A stretch of DNA of 35,147 nt from Bacteroidales bacterium (GTDB lineage Bacteria; Bacteroidota; Bacteroidia; Bacteroidales; WCHB1-69), in NCBI GenBank assembly GCA_017544105.1, contig JAFYEU010000072.1:1-35147 (forward strand). Direction: 5' to 3'. Positions 7,892 through 15,855 of the stretch are shown piece by piece. Numbering within the stretch: position 1 is the stretch's first letter; each line of letters starts with the position of its first letter. Below the pieces are notes generated by a model. It did not search any database. It was not told the DNA's origin and worked only from the letters and a program-made list of their open reading frames with translations. The translations under genes were made by a program, and so were the position numbers.

Positions 7892-10585
7892 TTACTGTTT
7901 AAAATAATGTTCTTTCACAAAATCATCATAATAGGTCCGACCACTCTGGTTGTTATAGTAGGTGGTGTAGTTGGTGGCACTCATAGGATACACAATGATG
8001 TTGCCATTCTGAATATCTTCCACAAAGACCGGATCCTTGACCAGGATATTGTAGTAATCCATAGCCAAAGACGCATTGGCAAATTTGGCAATGGTCACCA
8101 TCTGCTGCTTGTTGTTCACATAAAAACTGCTGATGTTGAAACGCTGCAGACTGAAATAGGTCTTGTTGAAGTTGGTAAGATTGATCTTGACCGTTTGGAT
8201 GGGAAGTTTGGAACTCTGAACCAACAGGATCACATAATGCACATCGTTGGCATTGAATTCAAATGGATTGCCGGACTCTTTGGCCGCCGGTTTGGTGACA
8301 TTCGTCGGATCCTGTGCATCGGCAGCCGAAGCCTGCTGCTCTCCCGACATCAGCTTGGCGGGCTCCAAGGAGGCCAAATAGACACGAGCCAACTCGGCAA
8401 CCGGTTCGTTACCATATTCACTGACAATCTGCTGGAGACCTCTGATGAGAGAGTCCTCATGGTATATCTGACCAGCCGAAATGGCACGCAGATAGGCATA
8501 TTTGGACTTGAGATTCTGGTCTGTGCACTGCGGCATGTTTTCATTGGCCGCCTGGAATACTGAATGCCACTGCTTCTGCTGGAATTGCGCATAAGCCGTC
8601 TCATAATTCCGCTCAATCTGTTTGTTACGCTCGGCTATCTTCTGGTAATACTGCGGATCTTGAATGATCTTGGCATAGTCGGAATCCGGATATTTCGTGA
8701 AGATAATCTGCTTGTACTCATTGGCCTTGGCCATATTGTTCTGGCGGGCGTAAAGATTGTACAGCATGAAAATACTGGATGGGGTCAGCTCAGATTCAGG
8801 ATAGCGGGTAACCAAGGACTGGAAAGACTCACAGGCTCTCGGCAGATCTTGCAGAAGGTCTTGATAGATGAAGCCTACTTGGAACAGATTATGGGCGATG
8901 ATATGATTGGACGTGTCCATCGCGCCGGGTGTCAGCGGAAGATCCTGGAGATAGTACTGCTCCTTCTTGGGATCCGTCTCCCGCTTGGGGATTGGATTTC
9001 CATCCTCATCATACTCCACAGAATCCTTGGCCAGACTCGGATCGTTCATCACCATCATATCATCGAAGGAGATCTGCTGCTTATTGCTGATAAACCAGTT
9101 ATCCTCCAGCTTTCGGTTTCCGAATCTTCGGTAGAAGTCTTGCATACCCGCGGTCACCAACGACTGGTTGTAGAAATACCATTTGCCGCTGTTGTTGGCA
9201 TTCACGTTGATATTGGAATAAGAAGAAGCGTTCTGAAGGGCCAGCATACGTTCCGCCTCCTCGGCGGCCGCCTTGCGCTCAGCCTCCGTGTACTCGTCAA
9301 TCATCTTCTTGACCCAACGGTTACGCTCGGATGGAGACAACTTGGCAATACGCTGCAAGCTGTCCTGCAGGTCTATCTCGTCCAGCTTCTCCACCAGATC
9401 CTTCAAGAAAGTCCCCTTCTTCTGCAAAGCCTCGTAGTTCGGATAATTCTTGGGAATCGACAGCATGGCAGAATCGTAATAATGCTGGGCATTGCGGTAA
9501 TCATTCTCGGAGAAATAAAGGTCTGCCAGGGTGATGGCGGAAAAAGTCTTCTGATACTGGTTGTTCGTGGATGACGCCACCGACTTGGCCAGATAATCCT
9601 TTCTGGTATCCACATCCTCGTCAATACGGGCTATCTCGGAACAAGCATAATAGATCTGGTCTTTGAAATCTTCATTCTTCTTCTCCTCCAACATGCGGTT
9701 GAAGAGTTTCATGATGGAGTTGTGCGCAGATTCAGAACCATCATAGTTGGAGGCCAAATGCATCTGGGCACAGAAGAGCATATTGTAATCCGATGTCTTT
9801 TTGATGACCGTCTTGAAATGCTTGGTAGCCTCTTCTTGCTGCCCGAGCCCTTCATACAACTCGCCAGCGATGAGATGCAGACGGTTTCTGAATTCGCGTT
9901 CCGGTTTGGCAGCAATGGCATTGTTCAGAAAGTCTATCGCCTCCGTCACCTCTCCATCAGGCGCCGTCAGATGATATTCAGCCTTCGCGGCATTGAACAA
10001 GCGGTTGAACTTCTTATCCTTCTTGTTGGTGGCCAGATAATGAAGATTCTCCAACTGCTCGTCCGCCATGGCATAGTAGCCTTGGCGCATAGCCGTGCGA
10101 GCCAACATCACAGCCGCCTCGTTGTAAGTGTTCGACTTCGGATAGTTGTGCAGGATATATTGGAAGATACGCTGCGCCGCCACATAGTCCTGCTTGTAAA
10201 AGTTGGACTTACCCATCAGCAGGTAGGCATCGTCAATCGTCTTGACATACTCCTTGCCACGAATGAGCATCGAGTGCTTGTAGATGGCCTTGGAACTCTT
10301 CTCAATCGTCCTATCCAAATAGGAAAGCGCGGGAGCCACGTCCGACTTGTCCGGATAATTGTACACCGGCAAGGTGGCCGTATAGTTGTCCTTCGAAAGC
10401 TTCTTCATCTCCGTCTCCGCAGACTTGAATGCCTGCTTGCCGTTCCATAAGACATTATATCGGCAGGTCATATTGTGATATACCCGATTGGGAAACGTGT
10501 TCTTGGAAGTGGAACAACCTCCCAGACAGATTATCAACGACAACAATAAGCTGTATGTAAATATGTTATGTATTTTTCTCTTCAA
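7892..10585 (-). CDS. porW: Type IX secretion lipoprotein PorW/SprE
   Basis: An 897-residue TPR-rich lipoprotein of the PorW (Porphyromonas) / SprE (Flavobacterium) family, needed for the type IX secretion system that carries proteins across the outer membrane and, in gliders, for motility. The signal peptide ends in the lipobox CLGGC with the lipidated Cys at 24. Just after it comes the family hallmark RVYHNMTCRYNVLWNG (34-49), then many TPR-like helix pairs (for example GKSNFYKQDYVAAQRIFQYI) over about 60-400 and again at 560-700. The C-terminal 130 residues have a beta-rich pattern (YVILLVQSSKLPIQTVKINL). No other T9SS genes (porK-porN, sov) are present. It follows ribE by 47 bp and heads the bactofilin-atpZ cluster. 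Confidence 0.87.
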   Translation of the reverse strand: MKRKIHNIFTYSLLLSLIICLGGCSTSKNTFPNRVYHNMTCRYNVLWNGKQAFKSAETEMKKLSKDNYTATLPVYNYPDKSDVAPALSYLDRTIEKSSKAIYKHSMLIRGKEYVKTIDDAYLLMGKSNFYKQDYVAAQRIFQYILHNYPKSNTYNEAAVMLARTAMRQGYYAMADEQLENLHYLATNKKDKKFNRLFNAAKAEYHLTAPDGEVTEAIDFLNNAIAAKPEREFRNRLHLIAGELYEGLGQQEEATKHFKTVIKKTSDYNMLFCAQMHLASNYDGSESAHNSIMKLFNRMLEEKKNEDFKDQIYYACSEIARIDEDVDTRKDYLAKSVASSTNNQYQKTFSAITLADLYFSENDYRNAQHYYDSAMLSIPKNYPNYEALQKKGTFLKDLVEKLDEIDLQDSLQRIAKLSPSERNRWVKKMIDEYTEAERKAAAEEAERMLALQNASSYSNINVNANNSGKWYFYNQSLVTAGMQDFYRRFGNRKLEDNWFISNKQQISFDDMMVMNDPSLAKDSVEYDEDGNPIPKRETDPKKEQYYLQDLPLTPGAMDTSNHIIAHNLFQVGFIYQDLLQDLPRACESFQSLVTRYPESELTPSSIFMLYNLYARQNNMAKANEYKQIIFTKYPDSDYAKIIQDPQYYQKIAERNKQIERNYETAYAQFQQKQWHSVFQAANENMPQCTDQNLKSKYAYLRAISAGQIYHEDSLIRGLQQIVSEYGNEPVAELARVYLASLEPAKLMSGEQQASAADAQDPTNVTKPAAKESGNPFEFNANDVHYVILLVQSSKLPIQTVKINLTNFNKTYFSLQRFNISSFYVNNKQQMVTIAKFANASLAMDYYNILVKDPVFVEDIQNGNIIVYPMSATNYTTYYNNQSGRTYYDDFVKEHYFKQ

Positions 10586-10632
10586 TGTACTCCGGTTTTA
10601 GAAACGTTGGGTATAACGATATTTACCGAATT

Positions 10633-11241
10633 TTATTTTTGCTGGGCAAAATATTCTTCTATCAAGTGTTGCACATATTTTCCAAACACATCAAACTCGA
10701 TGTTGACCACCGTGCCAGGAACAAAGTTGTGAAAGTTTGTCACCTTATGCGTGTAAGGAATAATGGCGACAGAAAAATGTCCCTTTTCAGAGTCCACTAC
10801 CGTCAGGCTGACGCCATTGACAGAGATGGAACCTTTGGGAACGGTAAAGTTATTTTTGCTGGTATCGTATGAAAAATAATAACGCCAGCTGCCATTTTCA
10901 TCCACCACCTTCTCACATACCGCGGTCTGGTCCACGTGGCCCTGCACGATATGACCGTCAAAGCGGCCGTCCATCCTCATGCTGCGTTCGAGGTTGACCT
11001 CATCGCCCACCTTCCAGGTTCCCAAGTTGGTCTTGAGCATCGTCTCCTCCATGGCCGTCACCACATACTGCTTCTTCTCCTTGTCCAGACGTACAACTGT
11101 CAGACAGCAACCGTCATGCGCCATGCTCTGGTCAATGGAAAGCTCGTCCGCAAAATCCACCTCCAATGTGAAGTCATAATTGGTCCTATCTTGCTCTATC
11201 TTTACTATTCTGCCAGTCTTTTCTATGATTCCGGTAAACAT
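10633..11241 (-). CDS. ribE: Riboflavin synthase, alpha subunit
   Basis: Riboflavin synthase turns two 6,7-dimethyl-8-ribityllumazine molecules into riboflavin and a pyrimidinedione. The 202-residue protein has the canonical start MFTGIIEKTG, a first lumazine-binding barrel with DGCCLTVV (43-50) and a second with GSISVNGVSLTVVDSE (137-152). I use the ATG at 11241 because family members start with MFTGI; a TTG four codons upstream is not needed. A -7 element lies 25 bp upstream and I see no FMN riboswitch in the leader. It is the first gene of the leftward run that ends with fprA, an FMN enzyme, though it is mostly linked to envelope genes. Confidence 0.96.
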   Translation of the reverse strand: MFTGIIEKTGRIVKIEQDRTNYDFTLEVDFADELSIDQSMAHDGCCLTVVRLDKEKKQYVVTAMEETMLKTNLGTWKVGDEVNLERSMRMDGRFDGHIVQGHVDQTAVCEKVVDENGSWRYYFSYDTSKNNFTVPKGSISVNGVSLTVVDSEKGHFSVAIIPYTHKVTNFHNFVPGTVVNIEFDVFGKYVQHLIEEYFAQQK

Positions 11242-11266
11242 AATTTTCCACAATTAAAAAAACGCG

Positions 11267-11274
11267 CAAATATA
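11267..11274 (-). promoter_or_regulatory. -7 promoter element for ribE and the porW run
   Basis: On the minus strand TATATTTG fits TAnnTTTG exactly, 25 bp before the ribE ATG. No further -7 match is obvious in the short gaps downstream, so it may drive all six genes. Confidence 0.6.
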
Positions 11275-11312
11275 TAAAAAATTCGCGACTTTCCTCCTCC
11301 TTTTTTCAAATG

Positions 11313-11341
11313 TCCTGAACCTCTCTGCAAAAAGTTCAGGA
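11313..11341. other. Hairpin upstream of the ribE promoter
   Basis: TCCTGAAC at 11313-11320 and GTTCAGGA at 11334-11341 form an 8-bp perfect stem with a 13-nt loop. It sits between the terminator of the EF-G-like gene and the ribE promoter, so it may be an operator or a backup terminator stem; no T-run follows. Confidence 0.4.
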
Positions 11342-11385
11342 AGGCGCCTAGCCAGCAATAATCCCTCTCGCAGAAGGTCATAAAA

Positions 11386-11414
11386 AAAACGCCCGACGGC
11401 ATGTCGGGCGTTTT
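11386..11414 (-). terminator. Rho-independent terminator after the EF-G-like gene
   Basis: AAAACGCCCGAC (11386-11397) pairs perfectly with GTCGGGCGTTTT (11403-11414) around a 5-nt loop. On the minus strand the stem is followed by eight T residues, 20 bp after the stop codon. Confidence 0.9.
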
Positions 11415-11433
11415 GCATATAACGAGGTAATGT

Positions 11434-13563
11434 TTATTCTTCGTCTTTGTTTTCCTCTTCGTACTTCTTGATGATTTCGTTCTGAACATCAGTAGGAACT
11501 TGTTGATATTCAGCAAACTTCATGCTATAAGAAGCACGACCGGAGGTGATGGAGCTCAGCGTGGTGGAGTATTTGTTCATCTCAGCCAACGGAATCTTGG
11601 CGTGGATGTTCTGGAAAGCGCCTTCGCTGTCCATACCCATCATGATACCACGACGGCCCTGCAAGTCGGTCATCACATCACCCATACGATCGGCGGGCAC
11701 GAAGATGTCCACATCGTAAATAGGCTCCAGAATCTTCGGACCGGCATTCTTGAAGGCCTCTTTGAAAGCGTTACGGCCAGCCAATTTGAATGCCAACTCG
11801 TTAGAGTCAACCGGGTGCATTTTACCATCGTAAATGTTGACCACGATGTCACGGGCATAGGAACCGGTGAGCGGACCCTCTTCCATCTTCTCCATGATAC
11901 CCTTCAAGATAGCAGGCATGAAGCGTGCATCGATGGCACCACCGACGATACAGTTGTTGTAGATCAGCTTACCACCCCAAGGAAGGTCATAGGTTTCCGT
12001 GGCACGGATCGGATATTTGGTCTGGGTCGGCATGCCATCATAGTAGGACTCGATAAGCATGTGAACCTCACCGAATTGTCCGGAACCACCGGATTGTTTT
12101 TTGTGACGATACATGGCCTCGGCAGATCTGGTGATGGTCTCACGATACGGGATCTTCGGAGCATAGTATTCGATATCGATCTTGTTCAGCTTCTCAATCA
12201 TCCATTTCACGATGTTAAGGTGCTGCTCGCCCTGACCGGAGATAATCATCTGTTTCAACTCCTTGGATTGCTCCATCAGGAAGGTCGGGTCCGTCTTGCG
12301 GATTTCATTCAGGGCAGCGCCCAACTTCTCATCATCGGAACTGTTGAGAGCTCTGACAGCCGTACGGAATTTAGGATCCGGATAAACAGTCGGGACGATT
12401 TGGTCTTCGCCCTTGGCCACCAACGTGGTGCCAGTAGGCGTGTTTTTCAGCTTGATGGTAGCCACGATATCGCCAGCCACAGCCTTTTCAACTTCCACTC
12501 TGTTCTTGCCGGCAAACACTAACAGCTGGGAGATTCTCTCCTTCGTGTTGGTATTGGTGTTCAAAAGGTCAGCAGCCTTGGTCACCTCACCGTCATAGAT
12601 CTTGATGAAAGCAACCTCGCCAAGGTGTTGCTCAATAGCCGTCTTGAAGACAAAGCCCACAAACGGTTCAGCAGGATTGCACTCGTGTTTGTTGCCATTG
12701 GTGGCGACAGCAGCCGGAGCCTCGTTGGGAGCCGGGCAGTTCTTGACGATCAAATCCAACAGACGGTCAAAGCCTTGGTCTGTCTTGGCAGCCACGCAGA
12801 TCACCGGGAAGGTGCCACGATTGGCAATACCCAACTTCAAACCCTTAACCATCTCCTCTTCAGACAAAGTACCCTCTTCAAAGAACTTGTCCATCAAAGC
12901 CTCGTCATTCTCGGCAGCAGCCTCAATCAAGGCGTTGTGCATCTCTTCAGCTTTGTCCATCTGGTCGGCAGGAATGTCTTCCACCACCATCTTGCCCCCG
13001 TTAACCGGGAACTTCAAAAGCTTCATCTGAAGCAAGTCAATGACGGAGTCAAAACCGATACCGGCATTCACCGGATATTGGAACGGCATGACACTGCCGC
13101 CGAAATACTCCTTCAACTGGTGCAGAGTCTCATCGAAATTGGCTTTTTCATGATCCAGCTGGTTCACCACGAACATGACAGGAACATGCATGGATTTGGT
13201 GTGACGCCATTGGATTTCAGCACCCACATCCACACCATTCTGCGCATTGATCACCATCAAGGCAGTGTCCATCACGCGCAAGGCACCGATAGTCTCGCCC
13301 ACGAAATCATCAAATCCGGGACAGTCTATAATGTTGATTTTTTTGCCTTCAAACTCGGCATACATTACGGTACTTTGGATGGATTGTTGTCTCTCAAGCT
13401 CAACTTCCCTGTAGTCGGAAATTGTGTTCTTGTCCTCTACAGTTCCTCTTCTGCTCACTACACCACCGTGGAATGCCAGGGCTTCCGCCACTGTCGTCTT
13501 ACCCACACGGTTACCGCCGATGAGGGCAACATTTCTGATTTCGTTTGTCTGATAAATTTTCAT
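11434..13563 (-). CDS. Elongation factor G-like translational GTPase
   Basis: A 709-residue paralogue of EF-G (the EF-G2-like group). Five-domain EF-G architecture is recognisable: GTPase domain with P-loop GGNRVGKT (16-23) and NQLD (134-137) for guanine, a domain II barrel near 320-400, and the domain IV/V region, including the MEKMEEGPLTGSYARDIVV and GRRGIMMGMDSEG segments. The G3 motif reads DCPGFDDF (80-87) where true EF-G has DTPGHxDF, so the His that activates water is Phe here, and the switch region RRGTVEDKNTISDY differs from EF-G. I place the start at the ATG at 13563 (MKIYQTNEIRNVAL); an in-frame start at 13695 would add 44 residues of untypical sequence beyond the promoter. Its role is unknown; canonical EF-G must be encoded elsewhere. 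Confidence 0.92.
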   Translation of the reverse strand: MKIYQTNEIRNVALIGGNRVGKTTVAEALAFHGGVVSRRGTVEDKNTISDYREVELERQQSIQSTVMYAEFEGKKINIIDCPGFDDFVGETIGALRVMDTALMVINAQNGVDVGAEIQWRHTKSMHVPVMFVVNQLDHEKANFDETLHQLKEYFGGSVMPFQYPVNAGIGFDSVIDLLQMKLLKFPVNGGKMVVEDIPADQMDKAEEMHNALIEAAAENDEALMDKFFEEGTLSEEEMVKGLKLGIANRGTFPVICVAAKTDQGFDRLLDLIVKNCPAPNEAPAAVATNGNKHECNPAEPFVGFVFKTAIEQHLGEVAFIKIYDGEVTKAADLLNTNTNTKERISQLLVFAGKNRVEVEKAVAGDIVATIKLKNTPTGTTLVAKGEDQIVPTVYPDPKFRTAVRALNSSDDEKLGAALNEIRKTDPTFLMEQSKELKQMIISGQGEQHLNIVKWMIEKLNKIDIEYYAPKIPYRETITRSAEAMYRHKKQSGGSGQFGEVHMLIESYYDGMPTQTKYPIRATETYDLPWGGKLIYNNCIVGGAIDARFMPAILKGIMEKMEEGPLTGSYARDIVVNIYDGKMHPVDSNELAFKLAGRNAFKEAFKNAGPKILEPIYDVDIFVPADRMGDVMTDLQGRRGIMMGMDSEGAFQNIHAKIPLAEMNKYSTTLSSITSGRASYSMKFAEYQQVPTDVQNEIIKKYEEENKDEE

Positions 13564-13619
13564 TTTGTATTGTAAATAGAGTGATTGATAATTTTTTTGT
13601 TGTGAATTTTTTAAGGGCG

Positions 13620-13627
13620 CAAATATA
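13620..13627 (-). promoter_or_regulatory. -7 promoter element for the EF-G-like gene
   Basis: TATATTTG on the minus strand is an exact TAnnTTTG match, 56 bp before the ATG at 13563. It supports the shorter start, since the alternative start at 13695 would lie upstream of this promoter. Confidence 0.6.
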
Positions 13628-13702
13628 CAATTTTTTTGAATTCTATAAAGATGCGCCCTATTATTTATTAAAGAACTATATACTTGATGGCACAATCTCC
13701 CC

Positions 13703-13898
13703 TTTCGCGGCGGGCACGTAACGTTCTTATATCACACTTTCCTCGCGCCGCGAAATGCTCCCCGCGCGTAGCCTGTGCCCCATATTGCGACTGACGCCTT
13801 ATAAGAGGTTATTAAGATAGTGTTTCTCCGAAACACAGAGCGGGCGGCATTCACGTCGGCCTGATCTTTTGGCAACTTTTCTATCAAGAGAAAAGTTG
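13703..13898. repeat. Non-coding block with three inverted repeats
   Basis: The stretch 13564-14069 has no convincing gene. Within it, 13703-13898 is richer in G+C than its AT-rich flanks and carries three perfect inverted repeats: TTTCGCGGCG (13703-13712) with CGCCGCGAAA (13746-13755), GTGTTTC-TCC-GAAACAC (13820-13836), and CAACTTTTCT (13873-13882) with AGAAAAGTTG (13889-13898). A 61-codon open frame crosses it on the minus strand but has no features of a protein gene. It looks like a dispersed repeat or a decayed mobile element. The remaining part, 13899-14039, shows nothing I recognise. Confidence 0.5.
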
Positions 13899-14039
13899 GA
13901 GAATATATTTTGTCCAAGGATGTTGCTGGCCGAAAAAGAATGGTTTCCTCTCTATACTAAAAACAATTAATGATTGAGATGTAATAGCAAACAACCACAA
14001 TAGTGCCATATAGTGTCATCAGGTATAATCACCAAAAAT

Positions 14040-14066
14040 AAAGGGAGGAACTAATTCCTCCCTTTT
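14040..14066 (-). terminator. Terminator downstream of tRNA-Glu
   Basis: AAAGGGAGGAA (14040-14050) pairs with TTCCTCCCTTT around the loop CTAA. On the minus strand this stem begins a few bases after the tRNA 3' end and is followed by TATTTTT. Confidence 0.8.
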
Positions 14067-14069
14067 TAG

Positions 14070-14141
14070 TACTGGGTACGAGAATCGAACTCGTATTGCA
14101 AGATTGAGAATCTTGATTCCTAACCGTTAGAAGAACCCAGC
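14070..14141 (-). tRNA. tRNA-Glu (anticodon CTC)
   Basis: The minus strand folds as a 72-nt tRNA: acceptor GCTGGGT/ACCCAGT, anticodon arm CAAGA-TTCTCAA-TCTTG with anticodon CTC (reads GAG, glutamate), T-arm ACGAG-TTCGATT-CTCGT and discriminator A. CCA is not encoded. It has its own promoter and terminator. A CTC isoacceptor for Glu normally accompanies a TTC one encoded elsewhere. Confidence 0.93.
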
Positions 14142-14163
14142 CAGTCACCTCAATAAAGGTGCG

Positions 14164-14171
14164 CAAAAATA
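14164..14171 (-). promoter_or_regulatory. -7 promoter element for tRNA-Glu
   Basis: TATTTTTG on the minus strand, an exact TAnnTTTG match 22 bp before the mature tRNA 5' end. Confidence 0.65.
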
Positions 14172-14368
14172 CATTTTTTTTATATTTCTCCAACAAAGAC
14201 CAAAAAAATGCCATTTTCAAAATCTTATTTTCTATATCTATCTGATTCCCCTGCAGTTATAGATATCGAAGAAAAGAAAAACAACCTTTTCACCGCCTTC
14301 TTCCAAAATCAAACGAACGAACTTTTGGACGATTTTTCGGAGATTTTCGGGAAAAGAGGCGCCAAATA

Positions 14369-14403
14369 ACAAAGTGCGCCAGAAAAAATCTGACGCACTT
14401 TGT
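14369..14403 (-). terminator. Terminator after the aminotransferase gene
   Basis: ACAAAGTGCG (14369-14378) pairs with CGCACTTTGT (14394-14403), and the stem continues past a one-base bulge or mismatch through CAGA/TCTG to an A-rich loop. It lies 20 bp after the stop codon on the minus strand; the T-run is short (GTTATTTGG). Confidence 0.75.
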
Positions 14404-14423
14404 GTCATATCCGACAACCTCGA

Positions 14424-15623
14424 TTAGTTGGTTCTGCCGGGATACACTTTCAGAGCCTCTTCCAGACATTTGACAGCCTTGGCAAGGTCGTTGACATTCA
14501 GGCAATAGCTGATACGGACCTCATTCTTGCCTTTGCCAGGCGTGGAGTAGAAGCCGGTGGCGGGTGCCATCATCACCGTCTCACCATTGTAGTTGAAGTC
14601 TTCCAGCAACCATCTGCAGAAACGGTCAGAATCATCGATAGGCAGGCGGGCCACACAGTAGAAAGCGCCTTTCGGCATAGGCACGAAACATCCGGGGATA
14701 TTGTTCACACCGTTGACAATCGTGTTACGACGGGCCACATAGTCGGTGATGACCGCATCGAAATACTCCTTCGGAGTGTCCACGGCTGCTTCACCCAAGA
14801 TCTGGCCGTAGGTAGGAGGGCTCAGACGGGCCTGGGCGAACTTCATGGCCGTATTGTAGACATCTTTGTTATGGGTGATCAACGCGCCGGTACGCACACC
14901 ACAAGCGCTATAGCGTTTGGAGACGGAGTCCAACAGCACCACGTTCTGGGCGATGTCGGTCAGCTGCATAACGGAGAAGTGCTCCACTCCATCATAGCAG
15001 AACTCACGGTAAACCTCATCAGCAAAAAGGAACAAGTCGTGTTTCTTGGCAATCTCGCCCAGCTTCAAAATCTCCTCTTTGGAATAGAGATAACCCGTTG
15101 GGTTGTTCGGGTTGCAGATCATGATGGCCTTGGTACGCGGAGTGATGATCTTCTCGAACTCTTCGATGGAAGGCAGGGCGAAACCATTTTCAATGGTGGA
15201 AACGATGGGCTTCACCACAACACCGCAAGTCACGGCAAAACCGTTGTAGTTTGCGTAGAAAGGTTCCGGGATAATGATCTCATCGCCGGGATCCAGGCAG
15301 CTATTGAAAGCAAAAAGCAGACCTTCGCTGCCACCGGTCGTGATGAGGATCTCATCAGGCGTGACATCTATGCCGACACTGTGGTAATACTCCACGAGTT
15401 TTTTGCGGTAGCTGATATTACCAGCAGAATGGGTATAGGCAATCACCGGGATGTCTGCGTTGCGGACCGCCTCACGGGCACCTTTCGGCGTCTCGATGTC
15501 AGGTTGGCCGATATTCAGATGGTAAACGTGCACTCCTCTCGATTTGGCAGCATCGGAGAAGGGGACCAATTTTCTAATGGGGGATGAGGGCATGGTCTGA
15601 CCTTTTTTAGATATTTGAGGCAT
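14424..15623 (-). CDS. PLP-dependent class I/II aminotransferase
   Basis: A 399-residue fold-type I aminotransferase of the aspartate aminotransferase superfamily, which swaps amino groups between an amino acid and a 2-oxo acid using pyridoxal phosphate. The PLP lysine is K236 in SVSKRYSACG, the cofactor-binding loops are NPNNPTG (171-177) and ADEVY (201-205), GGSEG (97-101) contacts the phosphate, and the substrate carboxylate Arg is R370 in EVRISY. The length fits the family. Substrate cannot be fixed; subgroup I members include aspartate, aromatic and alanine aminotransferases. It is a single-gene unit with its own -7 element and terminator. Confidence 0.93.
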   Translation of the reverse strand: MPQISKKGQTMPSSPIRKLVPFSDAAKSRGVHVYHLNIGQPDIETPKGAREAVRNADIPVIAYTHSAGNISYRKKLVEYYHSVGIDVTPDEILITTGGSEGLLFAFNSCLDPGDEIIIPEPFYANYNGFAVTCGVVVKPIVSTIENGFALPSIEEFEKIITPRTKAIMICNPNNPTGYLYSKEEILKLGEIAKKHDLFLFADEVYREFCYDGVEHFSVMQLTDIAQNVVLLDSVSKRYSACGVRTGALITHNKDVYNTAMKFAQARLSPPTYGQILGEAAVDTPKEYFDAVITDYVARRNTIVNGVNNIPGCFVPMPKGAFYCVARLPIDDSDRFCRWLLEDFNYNGETVMMAPATGFYSTPGKGKNEVRISYCLNVNDLAKAVKCLEEALKVYPGRTN

Positions 15624-15692
15624 ATTGTAAAATTTAAAAGATTATTGATATCTGTCTTTATGTGCTAAAAAAAGCAACCTAAGATGGAGCCG

Positions 15693-15700
15693 CAAAAGTA
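15693..15700 (-). promoter_or_regulatory. -7 promoter element for the aminotransferase gene
   Basis: TACTTTTG on the minus strand, an exact TAnnTTTG match 69 bp before the ATG at 15623. The divergent MATE gene has its own element 130 bp away. Confidence 0.6.
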
Positions 15701-15829
15701 GTGTTTTTATTTAGATGTTAGTCATTTTTAGGAAATATTTTTTGTTTTTTTCTGATGATGCCACCCCAATGGAGGGGTTCATTCAGCAAAAACAAGCTGC
15801 CTCATCGCCAAGATTTCCGTATTTTTTTG

Positions 15830-15837
15830 TATTTTTG
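15830..15837 (+). promoter_or_regulatory. -7 promoter element for the MATE gene
   Basis: TATTTTTG is an exact TAnnTTTG match that ends 18 bp before the ATG at 15856. This close spacing decides the start: an upstream in-frame start at 15715 would precede the promoter. Confidence 0.65.
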
Positions 15838-15855
15838 CCGCCTTTAAATCAGACG

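Noticed and set aside
11242..11385. Possible FMN riboswitch before ribE
   Set aside because: The conserved riboswitch segments are not present, and only an isolated hairpin upstream of the promoter is seen.
13732..13917. 61-codon minus-strand frame in the inverted-repeat block
   Set aside because: No start signal or protein family; its sequence follows the repeat structure. I kept the repeat and not the gene.
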